DNA of 21,399 nucleotides from Lunatibacter sp035460985. GTDB lineage: Bacteria; Bacteroidota; Bacteroidia; Cytophagales; Cyclobacteriaceae. Where the stretch lies: contig DATHWC010000095.1 in the NCBI GenBank assembly GCA_035460985.1, positions 1 through 21,399 on the forward strand, read 5' to 3'. The translations under genes and the position numbers were made by a program. The notes below the pieces were generated by a model. The model made no database searches. It was not told the DNA's origin and saw only the letters and a program-made list of their open reading frames with translations. Below are positions 1 through 8,720 of the stretch, in pieces (position 1 is the first letter of the stretch; each line of letters opens with the position of its first letter).

Positions 1-2
1 AT

Positions 3-458
3 TTTTTAGTAGATGTTGGGTTTGGCGGAAATACGATGACAGCACCTATGCTGATGGATAGCGAGGAGCCTCAACCGACATCCCACGAATGGTTTCGGGT
101 AAGCAGACTGAAGGATCAGTATAGACTTTCAATACAGATCAACGGTGAATGGCAGGAAATGTACCAGTTTGGATTGGAGGAATATTTGCTTCCGGATTAT
201 CAGGTGATCAGTTGGTATTTGGGAAACCATCCGGGTTCTGTTTTTACTAAAGACCTTATAGCCGCTAGAACACTTCATGAAGGAAGATATGCATTGAAAA
301 ACAATCTTTTCAGTAAGCATCAAAAGGATGGGACAACTGAAAAAAGAATTCTTCAAACTCCAAAGGAACTTTTGTCCTTACTCGAACATGAATTTAAAAT
401 CAACATTAACTCGCTCAACGACCTTACTGAAAGGCTAAAATCCATACCGTGGGACTGA
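3..458 (+). CDS. Arylamine N-acetyltransferase, C-terminal part (5' end outside window)
   Basis: The reading frame is open from base 3 and begins FLVDVGFGGN, running to a TGA at 456-458. VDVGFGG followed by TAP is the signature around the catalytic aspartate of arylamine N-acetyltransferases, which move an acetyl group from acetyl-CoA to aromatic amines and hydrazines. The Cys and His of the Cys-His-Asp triad lie upstream, outside the window. About 150 residues remain of a usual 250-280. The rest (HEWFRV, then YQFGLEEYLLPDY, then the HPGSVF region) follows the family's second and third domains. The in-frame ATG at 36 lies after the catalytic Asp and cannot be the true start. The family is quite sure; the physiological substrate is not visible. 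Confidence 0.85.
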   Translation, partial: FLVDVGFGGNTMTAPMLMDSEEPQPTSHEWFRVSRLKDQYRLSIQINGEWQEMYQFGLEEYLLPDYQVISWYLGNHPGSVFTKDLIAARTLHEGRYALKNNLFSKHQKDGTTEKRILQTPKELLSLLEHEFKININSLNDLTERLKSIPWD

Positions 459-465
459 AATTATT

Positions 466-492
466 AAAATCTGAAAAGCCTCTGATTTTTTT
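466..492 (+). terminator. Weak hairpin with T-run after the acetyltransferase gene
   Basis: AAAATC (466-471) can pair with GATTTT (484-489), and the T-run continues to 492, just 8 bases after the stop codon. The stem is only six AT-rich pairs, so it is a weak terminator candidate judged mainly on position. Confidence 0.3.
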
Positions 493-746
493 ATTTCAAT
501 TATCCCCGGTAAAAAATTGCAAGTAATCGATTGAATCACAAGATTTTACTTTCAAACAGACCGGTTAAGAAGACAACATTGATATTTTCCAGCTTTGCGT
601 AATGTAAACTTCTTAACGAATAATCACGTTTTGAACATACTTAATTATTTAAATAAAATCTCCATCAAGAAGCGTTTAAAATATTGAAGGAAGGAGTATA
701 AGGGTCTTTGCTAAGCAATGCCCAAAGTTTTTATAAATAATAAATT

Positions 747-1505
747 ATGATTAAAAAGCAAGATAAATCAATAGTACCATTAGTGAACCCGGAAGAGGAG
801 GCATTTTTTGCCGGTCCTCAAACCCGATATAAAGACTTTAAATTTAGCTTAAAAGTTTTGCGGGAATTTATCCGGGGGTTTCGGGTCCTACACTTTGTTG
901 GCCCCTGTGTGACCGTTTTTGGATCGGCCAGATTTGAGGAGAAGGATGACTTTTATCAACTAGGGATGAAAGTAGGGGAAAAAATCAGCCGACTGGGCTT
1001 TACCGTCATGACAGGGGGAGGTCCGGGTATTATGGAAGCAGCTAACCGCGGGGCAAAAAATGCGGGGGGAAAATCGGTGGGCTGCAACATCGTCCTTCCC
1101 TTTGAACAATTTCCCAATGCCTATCTGGACAAGTTCGTCAATTTTAAGTACTTTTTTGTCAGAAAAGTGCTTTTGTCCAAATACAGCTTTGGTTTTGTAG
1201 TTTTGCCAGGAGGCTTCGGTACGTTGGATGAGCTCTTTGAAGCGTTGACGCTTATACAAACTGAAGTGATTCATCGCTTTCCTGTTGTATTGATGGGAAA
1301 AGAATTCCACCAACATGTGTATCAGCATATCGTCCACATGGCAGAGGTTGGTACAATCAGCAAATCTGATATCGATTTGTTTCTCCTAACCGATGACCTG
1401 GAGGAAATGGAGAATCACCTGAAAAAATATGCCATCGAAGAGTTTGGATTGAGGCAGCGGGAAGTTGTAAAGCCATCTGTATTGCTAGGAGAAGAAAAAA
1501 TATAA
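747..1505 (+). CDS. LOG-family (TIGR00730-like) nucleotide 5'-monophosphate phosphoribohydrolase
   Basis: The 252-residue protein has the LOG-family Rossmann motifs: GSAR at 59-62, GGGPGIMEA at 90-98 and PGGFGTLDE at 154-162. In characterised LOG proteins these bind the nucleotide phosphate and carry the catalytic Arg and Glu that cleave the N-glycosidic bond of cytokinin riboside monophosphates or AMP-like nucleotides. Many members are misnamed lysine decarboxylase. The protein is longer than the roughly 190-residue plant type, with about 50 extra N-terminal residues. It has no signal peptide and should be cytoplasmic. The ATG follows an AT-rich stretch typical of Bacteroidota leaders. Its stop lies 5 bases from the stop of the convergent downstream gene. 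The family is sure; the bacterial substrate is not. Confidence 0.88.
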   Translation: MIKKQDKSIVPLVNPEEEAFFAGPQTRYKDFKFSLKVLREFIRGFRVLHFVGPCVTVFGSARFEEKDDFYQLGMKVGEKISRLGFTVMTGGGPGIMEAANRGAKNAGGKSVGCNIVLPFEQFPNAYLDKFVNFKYFFVRKVLLSKYSFGFVVLPGGFGTLDELFEALTLIQTEVIHRFPVVLMGKEFHQHVYQHIVHMAEVGTISKSDIDLFLLTDDLEEMENHLKKYAIEEFGLRQREVVKPSVLLGEEKI

Positions 1506-1510
1506 TAAGT

Positions 1511-4500
1511 TTAATCTTGCATTAAATAAGCAAACAGATCCTTCACTTCCTCCTCGGTTAATGTCGACAAAGTTCTTTCCGGCATGGAGGATACCTGTTG
1601 GATTTTTTTTGTCAAAATCCTTTCCTCCGGAATTACTGTACGCTTGTTTCCGAAAATAGGCATCAGCTCGATCGTTCCACCTGACTGACTTGCAACACTT
1701 CCTACCAACAACCGGCCATCTTTTGTCTGAATTTGGTAGGTTTCGTAACCTTCCCTGATGTCCGCATTGGGATCGACAATATGTAGGAGCATATAATCCA
1801 GGTTTTTTCGATCATATCCGGTCAGTTCTGGCCCGATAATACCTCCTGATCCTTTCATTCGGTGACATGCACCGCAGGTATCTACGTAGATGGATTTTCC
1901 ACGTACTTCATCCCCCTTTTCTGTGGTCAGTATCGCTTTTAAAGCATTAATTTGATTGGTTTTCTCAGTGGCTGTAGCAGGTCTGATTCCAGGCCAATGT
2001 GTCTCTGCCCTTTTTTTGATGGTCGGGTCCTCCAAGAAACTGAAGTTTTGAGCCAGATGAATGGGGACATCATCCGGTGAAATGATGCGGCTATTTTCAA
2101 TCTCGTTAAAAAGGGCCTTTGCCCATTCTGCCCTAGTGGCAAAGAGCGAAATCGCTGCTTCCCGCACGTAGCTGTCGGCCCGAATACCCGGGTATATACT
2201 GGCTATTTTCTCTCCTATCTCGTAATTGGGATACCCCTGAAGGGCATGGAGCGCGCTTTGTTTTATTGCGGACGAAGGATCTTTTTCCACGAGTGTCAAC
2301 AGTGCGGGAGCTGCTTCAACTGGGTTGATTTCTCCCATTATTTCGATATAAGATAGGCGCAAACTTATTTCTTGATTCCTATCTGATATAATAGCCAATG
2401 ACTCTTTTATGGCATCTTGATTCCCCTGCCTAAGGGCTAAGGTAAGAGGTGCTGTGCCCAGTGACTTCTGAAAGGTCTCCAAGGTTTCAGCGAGTTCTTT
2501 GGGAAGTGAAGCAGCACTTGTTCCCCTCAATCCTTCCATGATTCCCTCTACCAAAAGCTTCTCATGCACTTCACTAGGGGCAAGCCGAAGCAATGCCGCA
2601 CATGCTTCCATATCAACTTTTTCCCCGGTCATAATCCATCGCTGAGCAAGTCTTTTTAGGACTGTTTGCTCCACCATTGGCCATTTCCAAGAATTGCTCT
2701 GGCTGAATAACTTCAATATTTCGGCATGGTTTTCATGGGCCTTGGATTCTATTGCCCACCAGATCAACAAAGGAATATCCGGATCCTCAAGATCGGACGA
2801 ACCAGCTAAGAGAATCTTAATTAAAGGAAATGCCGAACTACTGTCTAACCTTTTAGCGGAGGAAGCGAGCTGGCTTCGAACCTCGGGATGTAATTCATTA
2901 GCCGCCAATTTATTAATTGCCTGTGAGACCTCGGGTGATAGGGTTCCCTGATCTCCTAAGTATCTGACGCTCCACATTCGGACAAAAGGGTCGGTATGTG
3001 AAAGCCCCTGTAATGCTACTGAATCACTCCATCCCCCGGATAGGTAGACGGCCCATAATGCTTCCAAAGCAATCTGTCCGGTATTATTCTGTATTACTTT
3101 CAGCAGTTCTGGGATGATATTTCGGTCTTTTCGGTCTGCGAATAACCGTTGGGCCTGTTGCCTATACCATTTGTTTTCGTGAGAAAGTAGGGAGACCAAT
3201 TCTTGGGAGCTGTACTGGCTCAAGTCAAAGGGGCGAAGCGGAATGGTTGTTCCTTTTGCTCCAAGCCGGTATATTCTCCCGCTGGTTTTATGCCAGGTGT
3301 CCCTGGGATCCACGTGCGAAAGGCGGCTGTCGTACCAGTCCGTCAAGTAAATGGCTCCGTCTGGCCCCAGTTTAATATCAATGGGTCGAAACCACCTATC
3401 TGGAGTGGACAAAACGATTTCCTCGTCAATATTTTTATAGGAAGATCCCCATGGTTCAAACCGGGTAAGCTGGATAAAATTATGCAGCGGATTTACGGCA
3501 AACATTTTATCTGTATAGCGGTCAGGCAGTGCTCCACCTTCGTACCTAATCAGTCCATGGGTAAACCTTTTGGTGTCACCGTCCAATGGCATCGTTGGCA
3601 GATACCCAAACGCATAGGGATTGGTCAGGGGGCCATGCTTTCCCCAGCTTTTGATATAATAACCGCCCTGCTTGTAATAAGGCCCTCTACCTGACCCGTT
3701 GGAACCGGAAAAAATCCTTCCCTTGCTATCAAATTCCAGGTGGAAGGGGTTATTTCCTCCTCCTTCGGCAAAAACTTCAAAGACTGTAGTTTCCGGATTG
3801 TATCTCCAGATTGCCTGACCCAAAAAGCGGAGGTTTTTCGTTGCCTTTGTGTTTATTGTGGCTGTGGTAGTACTTCCCTGTACCCCATATAGCCAGCCGT
3901 CAGGGCCCCATGTAAGGCTGTTGGCCACCGAATGCGTGTCTTCCAATCCAAATCCACTTGCATGTACTTCTGGTTCCCCATTCGGGATCCCGTCATTATC
4001 GGCATCCGGATAGGCAAGCAGATAGGGAGGGTTTAGCACCCAGATTTTGCCTCTGCCCAAGGCCGCAGAGGTGGCGATATTTAGACCAGTTATGGCATCT
4101 GTGGATTTGTCAAAGATGCCGTCCCCATTGGTATCTTCAAAAAAAGTGATTTTATCAGCTCCTTTGGCTCCTGCCGGTGGTGCATCCGGGACACGGTCAA
4201 AGATCACCCGGGTGTGGTTATCTATGGCGGTCACTTTCAAGCCTTTTGGATAAGGGTATTGGTTGTATTGCACTACCCACAGCCTGCCTTTATGGTCGAA
4301 ATTGATCTCAAGTGGCTGAACAATCTCCGGTTCGGACAAAACAAGGGATATAGATAAATCTTCGGCAGTTTCGAAAGCCTTAATAGCGTCTTCCGGAGAT
4401 GTAGGTCGGGAAAGTGGGTCGGTAAGATCACCCCTCCCTTCAAAATTTTCCATAAATGTAGCCACAGCTTCATTGGCGGCAATTTCGTCAGACCAGCGCT

Positions 4501-4567
4501 TTTGGCAGGAAAAGAGGGCCGAGCAGATGGCGAACAATAAGAGGAGTTTTGGGGCAGGGTATTTCAT
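1511..4567 (-). CDS. Lipoprotein: sorbosone-dehydrogenase-like propeller, HEAT-like repeats and C-terminal haem c domain (PVC-type)
   Basis: This 1018-residue protein starts with a lipoprotein signal peptide (lipobox LFSC, Cys21). Residues about 70-437 resemble the putative membrane-bound dehydrogenase domain first named in planctomycetes and verrucomicrobia (TIGR02604), with Ca-site-like loops near 145-153 (DTNGDGIFD) and 188-196 (DADNDGIPN), and RPIDIKLGPDGAIYLTDWYD at 394-413. Residues about 455-860 are helical HEAT-like repeats. The C-terminus matches the associated haem domain (TIGR02603-like): CGACH at 898-902 binds haem c, and Met995 (SSMPE) is the probable sixth ligand. A likely role is periplasmic oxidation of a sugar or sugar-like substrate with electrons passed to its own cytochrome; the substrate is unknown. 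It is divergent from the epimerase operon. Domain calls are firm; the reaction is inferred. Confidence 0.88.
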   Translation of the reverse strand: MKYPAPKLLLLFAICSALFSCQKRWSDEIAANEAVATFMENFEGRGDLTDPLSRPTSPEDAIKAFETAEDLSISLVLSEPEIVQPLEINFDHKGRLWVVQYNQYPYPKGLKVTAIDNHTRVIFDRVPDAPPAGAKGADKITFFEDTNGDGIFDKSTDAITGLNIATSAALGRGKIWVLNPPYLLAYPDADNDGIPNGEPEVHASGFGLEDTHSVANSLTWGPDGWLYGVQGSTTTATINTKATKNLRFLGQAIWRYNPETTVFEVFAEGGGNNPFHLEFDSKGRIFSGSNGSGRGPYYKQGGYYIKSWGKHGPLTNPYAFGYLPTMPLDGDTKRFTHGLIRYEGGALPDRYTDKMFAVNPLHNFIQLTRFEPWGSSYKNIDEEIVLSTPDRWFRPIDIKLGPDGAIYLTDWYDSRLSHVDPRDTWHKTSGRIYRLGAKGTTIPLRPFDLSQYSSQELVSLLSHENKWYRQQAQRLFADRKDRNIIPELLKVIQNNTGQIALEALWAVYLSGGWSDSVALQGLSHTDPFVRMWSVRYLGDQGTLSPEVSQAINKLAANELHPEVRSQLASSAKRLDSSSAFPLIKILLAGSSDLEDPDIPLLIWWAIESKAHENHAEILKLFSQSNSWKWPMVEQTVLKRLAQRWIMTGEKVDMEACAALLRLAPSEVHEKLLVEGIMEGLRGTSAASLPKELAETLETFQKSLGTAPLTLALRQGNQDAIKESLAIISDRNQEISLRLSYIEIMGEINPVEAAPALLTLVEKDPSSAIKQSALHALQGYPNYEIGEKIASIYPGIRADSYVREAAISLFATRAEWAKALFNEIENSRIISPDDVPIHLAQNFSFLEDPTIKKRAETHWPGIRPATATEKTNQINALKAILTTEKGDEVRGKSIYVDTCGACHRMKGSGGIIGPELTGYDRKNLDYMLLHIVDPNADIREGYETYQIQTKDGRLLVGSVASQSGGTIELMPIFGNKRTVIPEERILTKKIQQVSSMPERTLSTLTEEEVKDLFAYLMQD

Positions 4568-4701
4568 TTGGCTAAAAATAACTAAATTTTGATTAATCTA
4601 GTAAACACCTTTATATATGTGGTAAGGAAATTAACGAGTAGAATTATATCCGGTGTATTTGTTTTCGGAAATGAAGGGTAATGGGATAGGAAATAAATCT
4701 C

Positions 4702-4732
4702 TTGGGGGTACCGGGTAAAAAAGCTAAATTTG
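4702..4732 (+). promoter_or_regulatory. Bacteroidota-type promoter for the aldose epimerase operon
   Basis: TTG at 4702-4704 is followed by exactly 20 bases and then TAAATTTG at 4725-4732, an exact match to the Bacteroidota -7 box TAnnTTTG with its -33 TTG at normal spacing. Transcription would start near 4738-4741, leaving a leader of about 170 bases before the ATG at 4911. Confidence 0.6.
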
Positions 4733-4827
4733 TCCTAAACCCAAGATCTATGCAACCAGAAATCGTTCGTTTTTTGCTTTTTTTATTGGCTATCCTTGCT
4801 ATCGCCCAAAAACGAAACCCATTGGGA

Positions 4828-4874
4828 TTGCAATTTCGAACTTATTGCCAATGCAAAAGTTTGCCAATTCGAAC
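4828..4874 (+). repeat. Pair of 14-base direct repeats in the epimerase leader
   Basis: TTGCAATTTCGAAC (4828-4841) and TTGCCAATTCGAAC (4861-4874) agree at 12 of 14 positions and are 33 bases apart. Each contains the palindrome TTCGAA, and a third partial copy (TTGCCAATGC) lies at 4845-4854. They sit between the predicted transcription start and the epimerase gene, so an operator or leader RNA element is possible. Confidence 0.35.
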
Positions 4875-4910
4875 CCGTATATCCAATTTATGATAAATAA
4901 TTAACTAACA

Positions 4911-6071
4911 ATGAAACAAGCCATCCTCCTTATTACCGCTGCTGCGTTGGCCTTGGCCTGTAGCTCACCACAAGAAAAATCAACTGAAGAAAACCAACCC
5001 CTTATGTATTCAAAAATTGACCCGGCAAAATTCCAAGCCTCACTTCCGGCAGGTGACGTAAAACTCTATGTATTGAAAAATAAAAACGGCATGGAGATGA
5101 CCGTTACCAATTTTGGTGCCAGGGTGGTGGAGCTTTTTGCTCCGGACAAGTCCGGGAATTTTGAGGATGTTGTATTGGGATTTGACAACTTAAAAGACTA
5201 TCAGGACAGCCCCGGTGGGTATTTCGGTGCTCCTATCGGCCGGTACGGCAACCGGATAGCCAACGCTACCTTTACACTTAATGGCGTTACTTATGCACTC
5301 GAAGCCAATAATGGCCCCAACAACCTTCACGGTTGGCCTGGTGGATACCATAATGTCGTTTGGGAGGTATTGGAAGAATCCGATCGGATGCTCAAAATGA
5401 AGTATGTGTCTCCGGACGGCGAGGCAGGTTTTCCAGGTACTCTAACGGTAGTAATGACGTATACGTTGACAGATGAAAACGAATTTAAGATCGAATACGA
5501 GGCGGAAACAGATAAGCCAACCGTCGTCAACCTGACACATCATTCCTTCTTTAACCTAAACGGCCATGGAAAAGGAAACGTGCACAATCATCAACTTAGA
5601 TTAAATGCCGATCATTACACACCAGTAAACAATGTGTTAATTCCCTTTGGTGAGATTGCCCCAGTTGAAGGAACTCCAATGGACTTCAGAGAACCCCACT
5701 TGATTGGGGAGCGTGTGGATGACGATTTCGAGCAATTGAAAGTGGGCGGTGGATACGACCATAATTGGGTAATAAACTCTGGTGGGAGTAGCGATGCGCC
5801 TAATTGGGCCGCTACGGTGGTAGTGCCGGAAAATGGACGGACACTGGAGGTATACACTACCCAACCGGGAATTCAGGTTTACACCGGCAATTTTATGGAC
5901 GGCAGCTCCAAGTCAAAAGAGGGTAAAACCTATGGAAAAAGAAGTGCTATTTGTCTGGAAACACAACATTTTCCGGATTCTCCCAACCAGCCTAATTTTC
6001 CATCTGTCGTGTTGAACCCGGGAGAGAAATATCAACATAGCTGCATCTATGCCTTTTCTGTAACTAACTGA
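4911..6071 (+). CDS. galM: Aldose 1-epimerase (mutarotase), lipoprotein
   Basis: This 386-residue protein interconverts the alpha and beta anomers of aldoses such as glucose or galactose. Family landmarks are all present: GRYGNRIA at 110-117, NNLHG around His140, the THHSFFNL block with catalytic His211, GYDHNW with Asp283, and LETQHFPDSPN with the catalytic base Glu350. The first 17 residues are a lipoprotein signal peptide ending at Cys17 (LALAC), followed by a polar linker, so the enzyme is probably membrane-anchored in the periplasm, a common arrangement in Bacteroidota. It is the first gene of an operon with the SMP-30-like gene 8 bases downstream, under the promoter at 4702-4732. The function is well supported; the preferred sugar is not. 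Confidence 0.93.
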   Translation: MKQAILLITAAALALACSSPQEKSTEENQPLMYSKIDPAKFQASLPAGDVKLYVLKNKNGMEMTVTNFGARVVELFAPDKSGNFEDVVLGFDNLKDYQDSPGGYFGAPIGRYGNRIANATFTLNGVTYALEANNGPNNLHGWPGGYHNVVWEVLEESDRMLKMKYVSPDGEAGFPGTLTVVMTYTLTDENEFKIEYEAETDKPTVVNLTHHSFFNLNGHGKGNVHNHQLRLNADHYTPVNNVLIPFGEIAPVEGTPMDFREPHLIGERVDDDFEQLKVGGGYDHNWVINSGGSSDAPNWAATVVVPENGRTLEVYTTQPGIQVYTGNFMDGSSKSKEGKTYGKRSAICLETQHFPDSPNQPNFPSVVLNPGEKYQHSCIYAFSVTN

Positions 6072-6079
6072 AACTCCTG

Positions 6080-7117
6080 ATGGGTAAAATTTTAAATTAC
6101 ACCTACGTTTCCCTCTTTATGGCCTTTGCGGGTTGTGGTCCATCCGCGGAAAGGCAGGTAGAAGGTGAAAAAACGAAAACGTTGCCACTTGAAATTGAAC
6201 GGAATCATGAATTAATGGACATCCTCTTTCCGGAGGGTACTGAAGCAGAAATTTTAGGTTCGGGATTTGAGTGGACTGAAGGTCCTCTTTGGGTAGATTC
6301 AGAGAACATGTTGCTGTTTTCAGAAATTCCCACCAATACTGTACACAGGTGGACCGAAGCAGAGGGAGTGTCCGTTTATCTGAAACCGTCAGGTTATACG
6401 GGAGATACAGGCAGGGGAGGGGAAGTTGGTTCAAACGGACTTCTGCTAGATCCGAATGGTAAACTCGTATTATGCCAACATGGAGACCGACAGATGGGTA
6501 AAATGAATGCTTCTTTAAATTCTCCTACTCCTGAATATGAAACAATCGTTGGGGAGTATAATGGGATGCGCTTCAACAGTCCTAATGATGCCGTTTATGA
6601 TTCCCAGGGAAATCTTTACTTTACAGATCCGCCCTATGGACTGGAATTTAATATTGATGACCCAGCAAAGGAAATTGATTTTCAGGGGGTATATAGATTC
6701 GATTCGGAAGGCGTTCTTACACTTTTGTTGGATTCCCTAACCCGACCAAATGGCCTAGCATTTTTGCCTGCGGAACAGACGTTAATAATAGCTAATTCCG
6801 ATCCCCAGAAACCTCATTGGTATAGTTATCGATTGGTAGATCAGGGAAAATCACTTTCGGATGGGAAATTATTTTACGATAGCAGCGATGCGTTGACAAA
6901 AGATAAAGGACTGCCTGACGGCTTAAAAGTTTCTAAAGAGGGAATCATCTTCGCAACTGGTCCCGGTGGCGTTTGGGTTTTCGATGCCTTGGGGATGGTC
7001 ATTGGCCGCCTGAAAGTAGGGGAATTAACCTCAAATGTAGCGTTAGATGCCGATGAGAAGTTTCTCTATGTGACTGCTGACAGTTATGTCATCCGGATTC
7101 CCATTTCAGAAGGGTAA
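6080..7117 (+). CDS. SMP-30/gluconolactonase/LRE-family lipoprotein
   Basis: The 345-residue protein has a lipobox (AFAGC, Cys19) and a six-bladed propeller of the SMP-30 family, which hydrolyses aldonolactones using one divalent metal. The metal-binding positions can be placed by motif: Glu67 in TEGPLW, Asn169 in SPNDAVYD and Asp280 in LPDGL; Asn224 lies in RPNGLAF and YFTDPPYG at 180-187 is also typical. With the mutarotase 8 bases upstream and the dehydrogenase-like lipoprotein divergent from both, hydrolysis of a sugar lactone made by oxidation is a good guess, not a demonstrated activity. The last 12 bases overlap the end of the convergent flavoprotein gene. No separate promoter was found, so it should be co-transcribed with the epimerase. 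Confidence 0.87.
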   Translation: MGKILNYTYVSLFMAFAGCGPSAERQVEGEKTKTLPLEIERNHELMDILFPEGTEAEILGSGFEWTEGPLWVDSENMLLFSEIPTNTVHRWTEAEGVSVYLKPSGYTGDTGRGGEVGSNGLLLDPNGKLVLCQHGDRQMGKMNASLNSPTPEYETIVGEYNGMRFNSPNDAVYDSQGNLYFTDPPYGLEFNIDDPAKEIDFQGVYRFDSEGVLTLLLDSLTRPNGLAFLPAEQTLIIANSDPQKPHWYSYRLVDQGKSLSDGKLFYDSSDALTKDKGLPDGLKVSKEGIIFATGPGGVWVFDALGMVIGRLKVGELTSNVALDADEKFLYVTADSYVIRIPISEG

Positions 7118-8242
7118 AAAAGGTATTTTTTCCTTTAATTTCTTGCGGATATCTTTTGGGAATTTTCTGTCCCCCATAAAGATATCCGTTAGAATTTCGC
7201 AGCCCCGCTGTCCATAGCGGTCAACAAGCAAATTACGGAGCCTGGGGTTTTCATAAAAGATTTTGGAAAGAAATCCGGAAATCTTCAATTCATGGAGAAG
7301 GTCTTCATTCAATAATTGTTCGTATTGTTCTCCTGCTTTTTGAGGATTCCGGGGATGTTGGGCGATGGTCCTTCCGGCCAGCTGACCACTGTATATCGCG
7401 TTGGAAATACCTTCGGCGGTGAGTGGATCTGCAAAGCCGGCCGCATCTCCGATTAAAAATGCCCCATTCCGATAAAACCCGTCTGTTCTGGGAGATATTG
7501 GAATTTGAAACCCATGGGCATCTTCGTTTAAAATTTCATTTATACCCAGTGTGTTGAGATATTTCCGGTAATACTCTTTCAAATTAATCCGGCTGTGTTT
7601 AAAACAACCAACACCGATAGAAAGGTGGTTTTCCTTTGGAAAACACCAGCCATACCCATATGGAATAGCGTCTACGTCAAATCGAACTTCTTTGGAAAGC
7701 CGATTAAAATCTGCTTCAGAAACTGTAACTTCATACTCAAGCGCAGGAATTAGCTTTCTAGTTTCTTTCCAACCAAACAACTTCGCAGTTGGGCTATATG
7801 CCCCGTCAGCTGCTATTAAAAATCGTGTAGAAATATTTCCATTTGAGGTTTTAAGCAAAATTCCCTCTTTAGATTCAATTTCCAACACACAGCAATCTTC
7901 CATTACGGATACACCTCTTTCCTTTGCTTTATTGACGAGCAAATGGTCAAACGTATCCCGCATCACCATACTAATGATAGGCTTGTCTCTGGAGGTGGTA
8001 AAGGAAATGAGAGAATGATCAAAATAGACAGCCAAATGATGATATGTATTTGATACAGCTTCTGAGATTTCAAACGGGAGTTTTCGTTTTCCCCTGTAGA
8101 CCAAACCCCCTCCACAGGTTTTATATCGGGGTAGGATCTTTTTTTCCAAAATACAAACTGAAAGATTCCCCGCCACAGCTTCGTAGGCAGCCATAGCACC
8201 GGAAGGTCCGGCACCCACGACCACCACATCAAATGAATTCAT
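7106..8242 (-). CDS. Geranylgeranyl-reductase-family FAD-dependent oxidoreductase
   Basis: This 378-residue cytoplasmic flavoprotein begins with a Rossmann FAD-binding motif (VVVGAGPSGA, 7-16). It has the KTCGGGLV stretch at 41-48 that is typical of the geranylgeranyl reductase family, an ADG motif at 145-147 and the second FAD motif GDAAGFADPLTAEG at 265-278. Relatives saturate double bonds of isoprenoid chains or act as oxygenase-like enzymes on lipids and quinones; Bacteroidota carry several paralogues with unknown substrates. No biosynthetic partner lies nearby. It is 82 bases downstream of the small gene at 8325-8687 on the same strand and may be co-transcribed with it. Its 3' end overlaps the SMP-30-like gene by 12 bases. 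The family is firm; the substrate is unknown. Confidence 0.87.
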   Translation of the reverse strand: MNSFDVVVVGAGPSGAMAAYEAVAGNLSVCILEKKILPRYKTCGGGLVYRGKRKLPFEISEAVSNTYHHLAVYFDHSLISFTTSRDKPIISMVMRDTFDHLLVNKAKERGVSVMEDCCVLEIESKEGILLKTSNGNISTRFLIAADGAYSPTAKLFGWKETRKLIPALEYEVTVSEADFNRLSKEVRFDVDAIPYGYGWCFPKENHLSIGVGCFKHSRINLKEYYRKYLNTLGINEILNEDAHGFQIPISPRTDGFYRNGAFLIGDAAGFADPLTAEGISNAIYSGQLAGRTIAQHPRNPQKAGEQYEQLLNEDLLHELKISGFLSKIFYENPRLRNLLVDRYGQRGCEILTDIFMGDRKFPKDIRKKLKEKIPFLPF

Positions 8243-8324
8243 ATTATATTTAGAATTAATGGGTTTTTAATATCTGCTAAAAACACACATGTAAAATTAA
8301 ATTTTTGACTAAACATCCCAAAAA

Positions 8325-8687
8325 TCAAAGCTCATCTGGTTCTCGTTCCGGCCAATAGGGTCCCGTGAGGGTAAGTGCTGTTCCTTGTTCTGAGATTTCG
8401 TAGGAAAGGATCAGTTGCTCAGGGTTGGTGTCATGGATATTAAGACAGGCATTGAAGTGCACTAGCTCAAAGGAAACTGAAATCGAGCCAGTCATTTCAG
8501 TCAAATCGGATGAAGGAGGTGTGAGCCGAACATTTTCCACTACCGCTCCTTCCTTGCGGTAATAGTAAGACAAGAAGATCCCCATCTCGCTGTCATTTTG
8601 ATCCATTACGTTATTTAACCAGGGAATAAGAGATTGTACCCTACTTTCAGGGGCTTTAAGATTTACAAATTTCCACGTTTCCTGCAT
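8325..8687 (-). CDS. Small protein of unknown function
   Basis: I do not recognise this 120-residue protein. It has an ATG start, no signal peptide and no clear membrane segment. The sequence is mixed alpha/beta with a helix near the N-terminus (ESRVQSLIPWLNNVM) followed by several probable beta strands and an acidic tail (PEREPDEL). Two cysteines at most are present, with no metal-binding pattern. It is the only good open frame in this stretch and lies on the same strand as, and 82 bases upstream of, the geranylgeranyl-reductase-like gene, so the two may form an operon. It is likely real because of its length and complete use of the space. Confidence 0.6.
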   Translation of the reverse strand: MQETWKFVNLKAPESRVQSLIPWLNNVMDQNDSEMGIFLSYYYRKEGAVVENVRLTPPSSDLTEMTGSISVSFELVHFNACLNIHDTNPEQLILSYEISEQGTALTLTGPYWPEREPDEL

Positions 8688-8720
8688 AAGCGAAAGATAA
8701 AACTATTTTTTGAGACTATA

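Noticed and set aside
747..1505. Lysine decarboxylase
   Set aside because: The GGGxGxME and PGGxGTxxE motifs define LOG-type phosphoribohydrolases; the decarboxylase name is an old misannotation.
3203..3694. 163-residue plus-strand frame inside the large lipoprotein gene
   Set aside because: It is fully antisense to a well-supported 1018-residue gene with clear domains and lacks any motif.
4702..4893. 63-residue plus-strand frame starting with TTG
   Set aside because: The start coincides with the -33 box of the predicted promoter, and the product has no recognisable feature; it is leader DNA.
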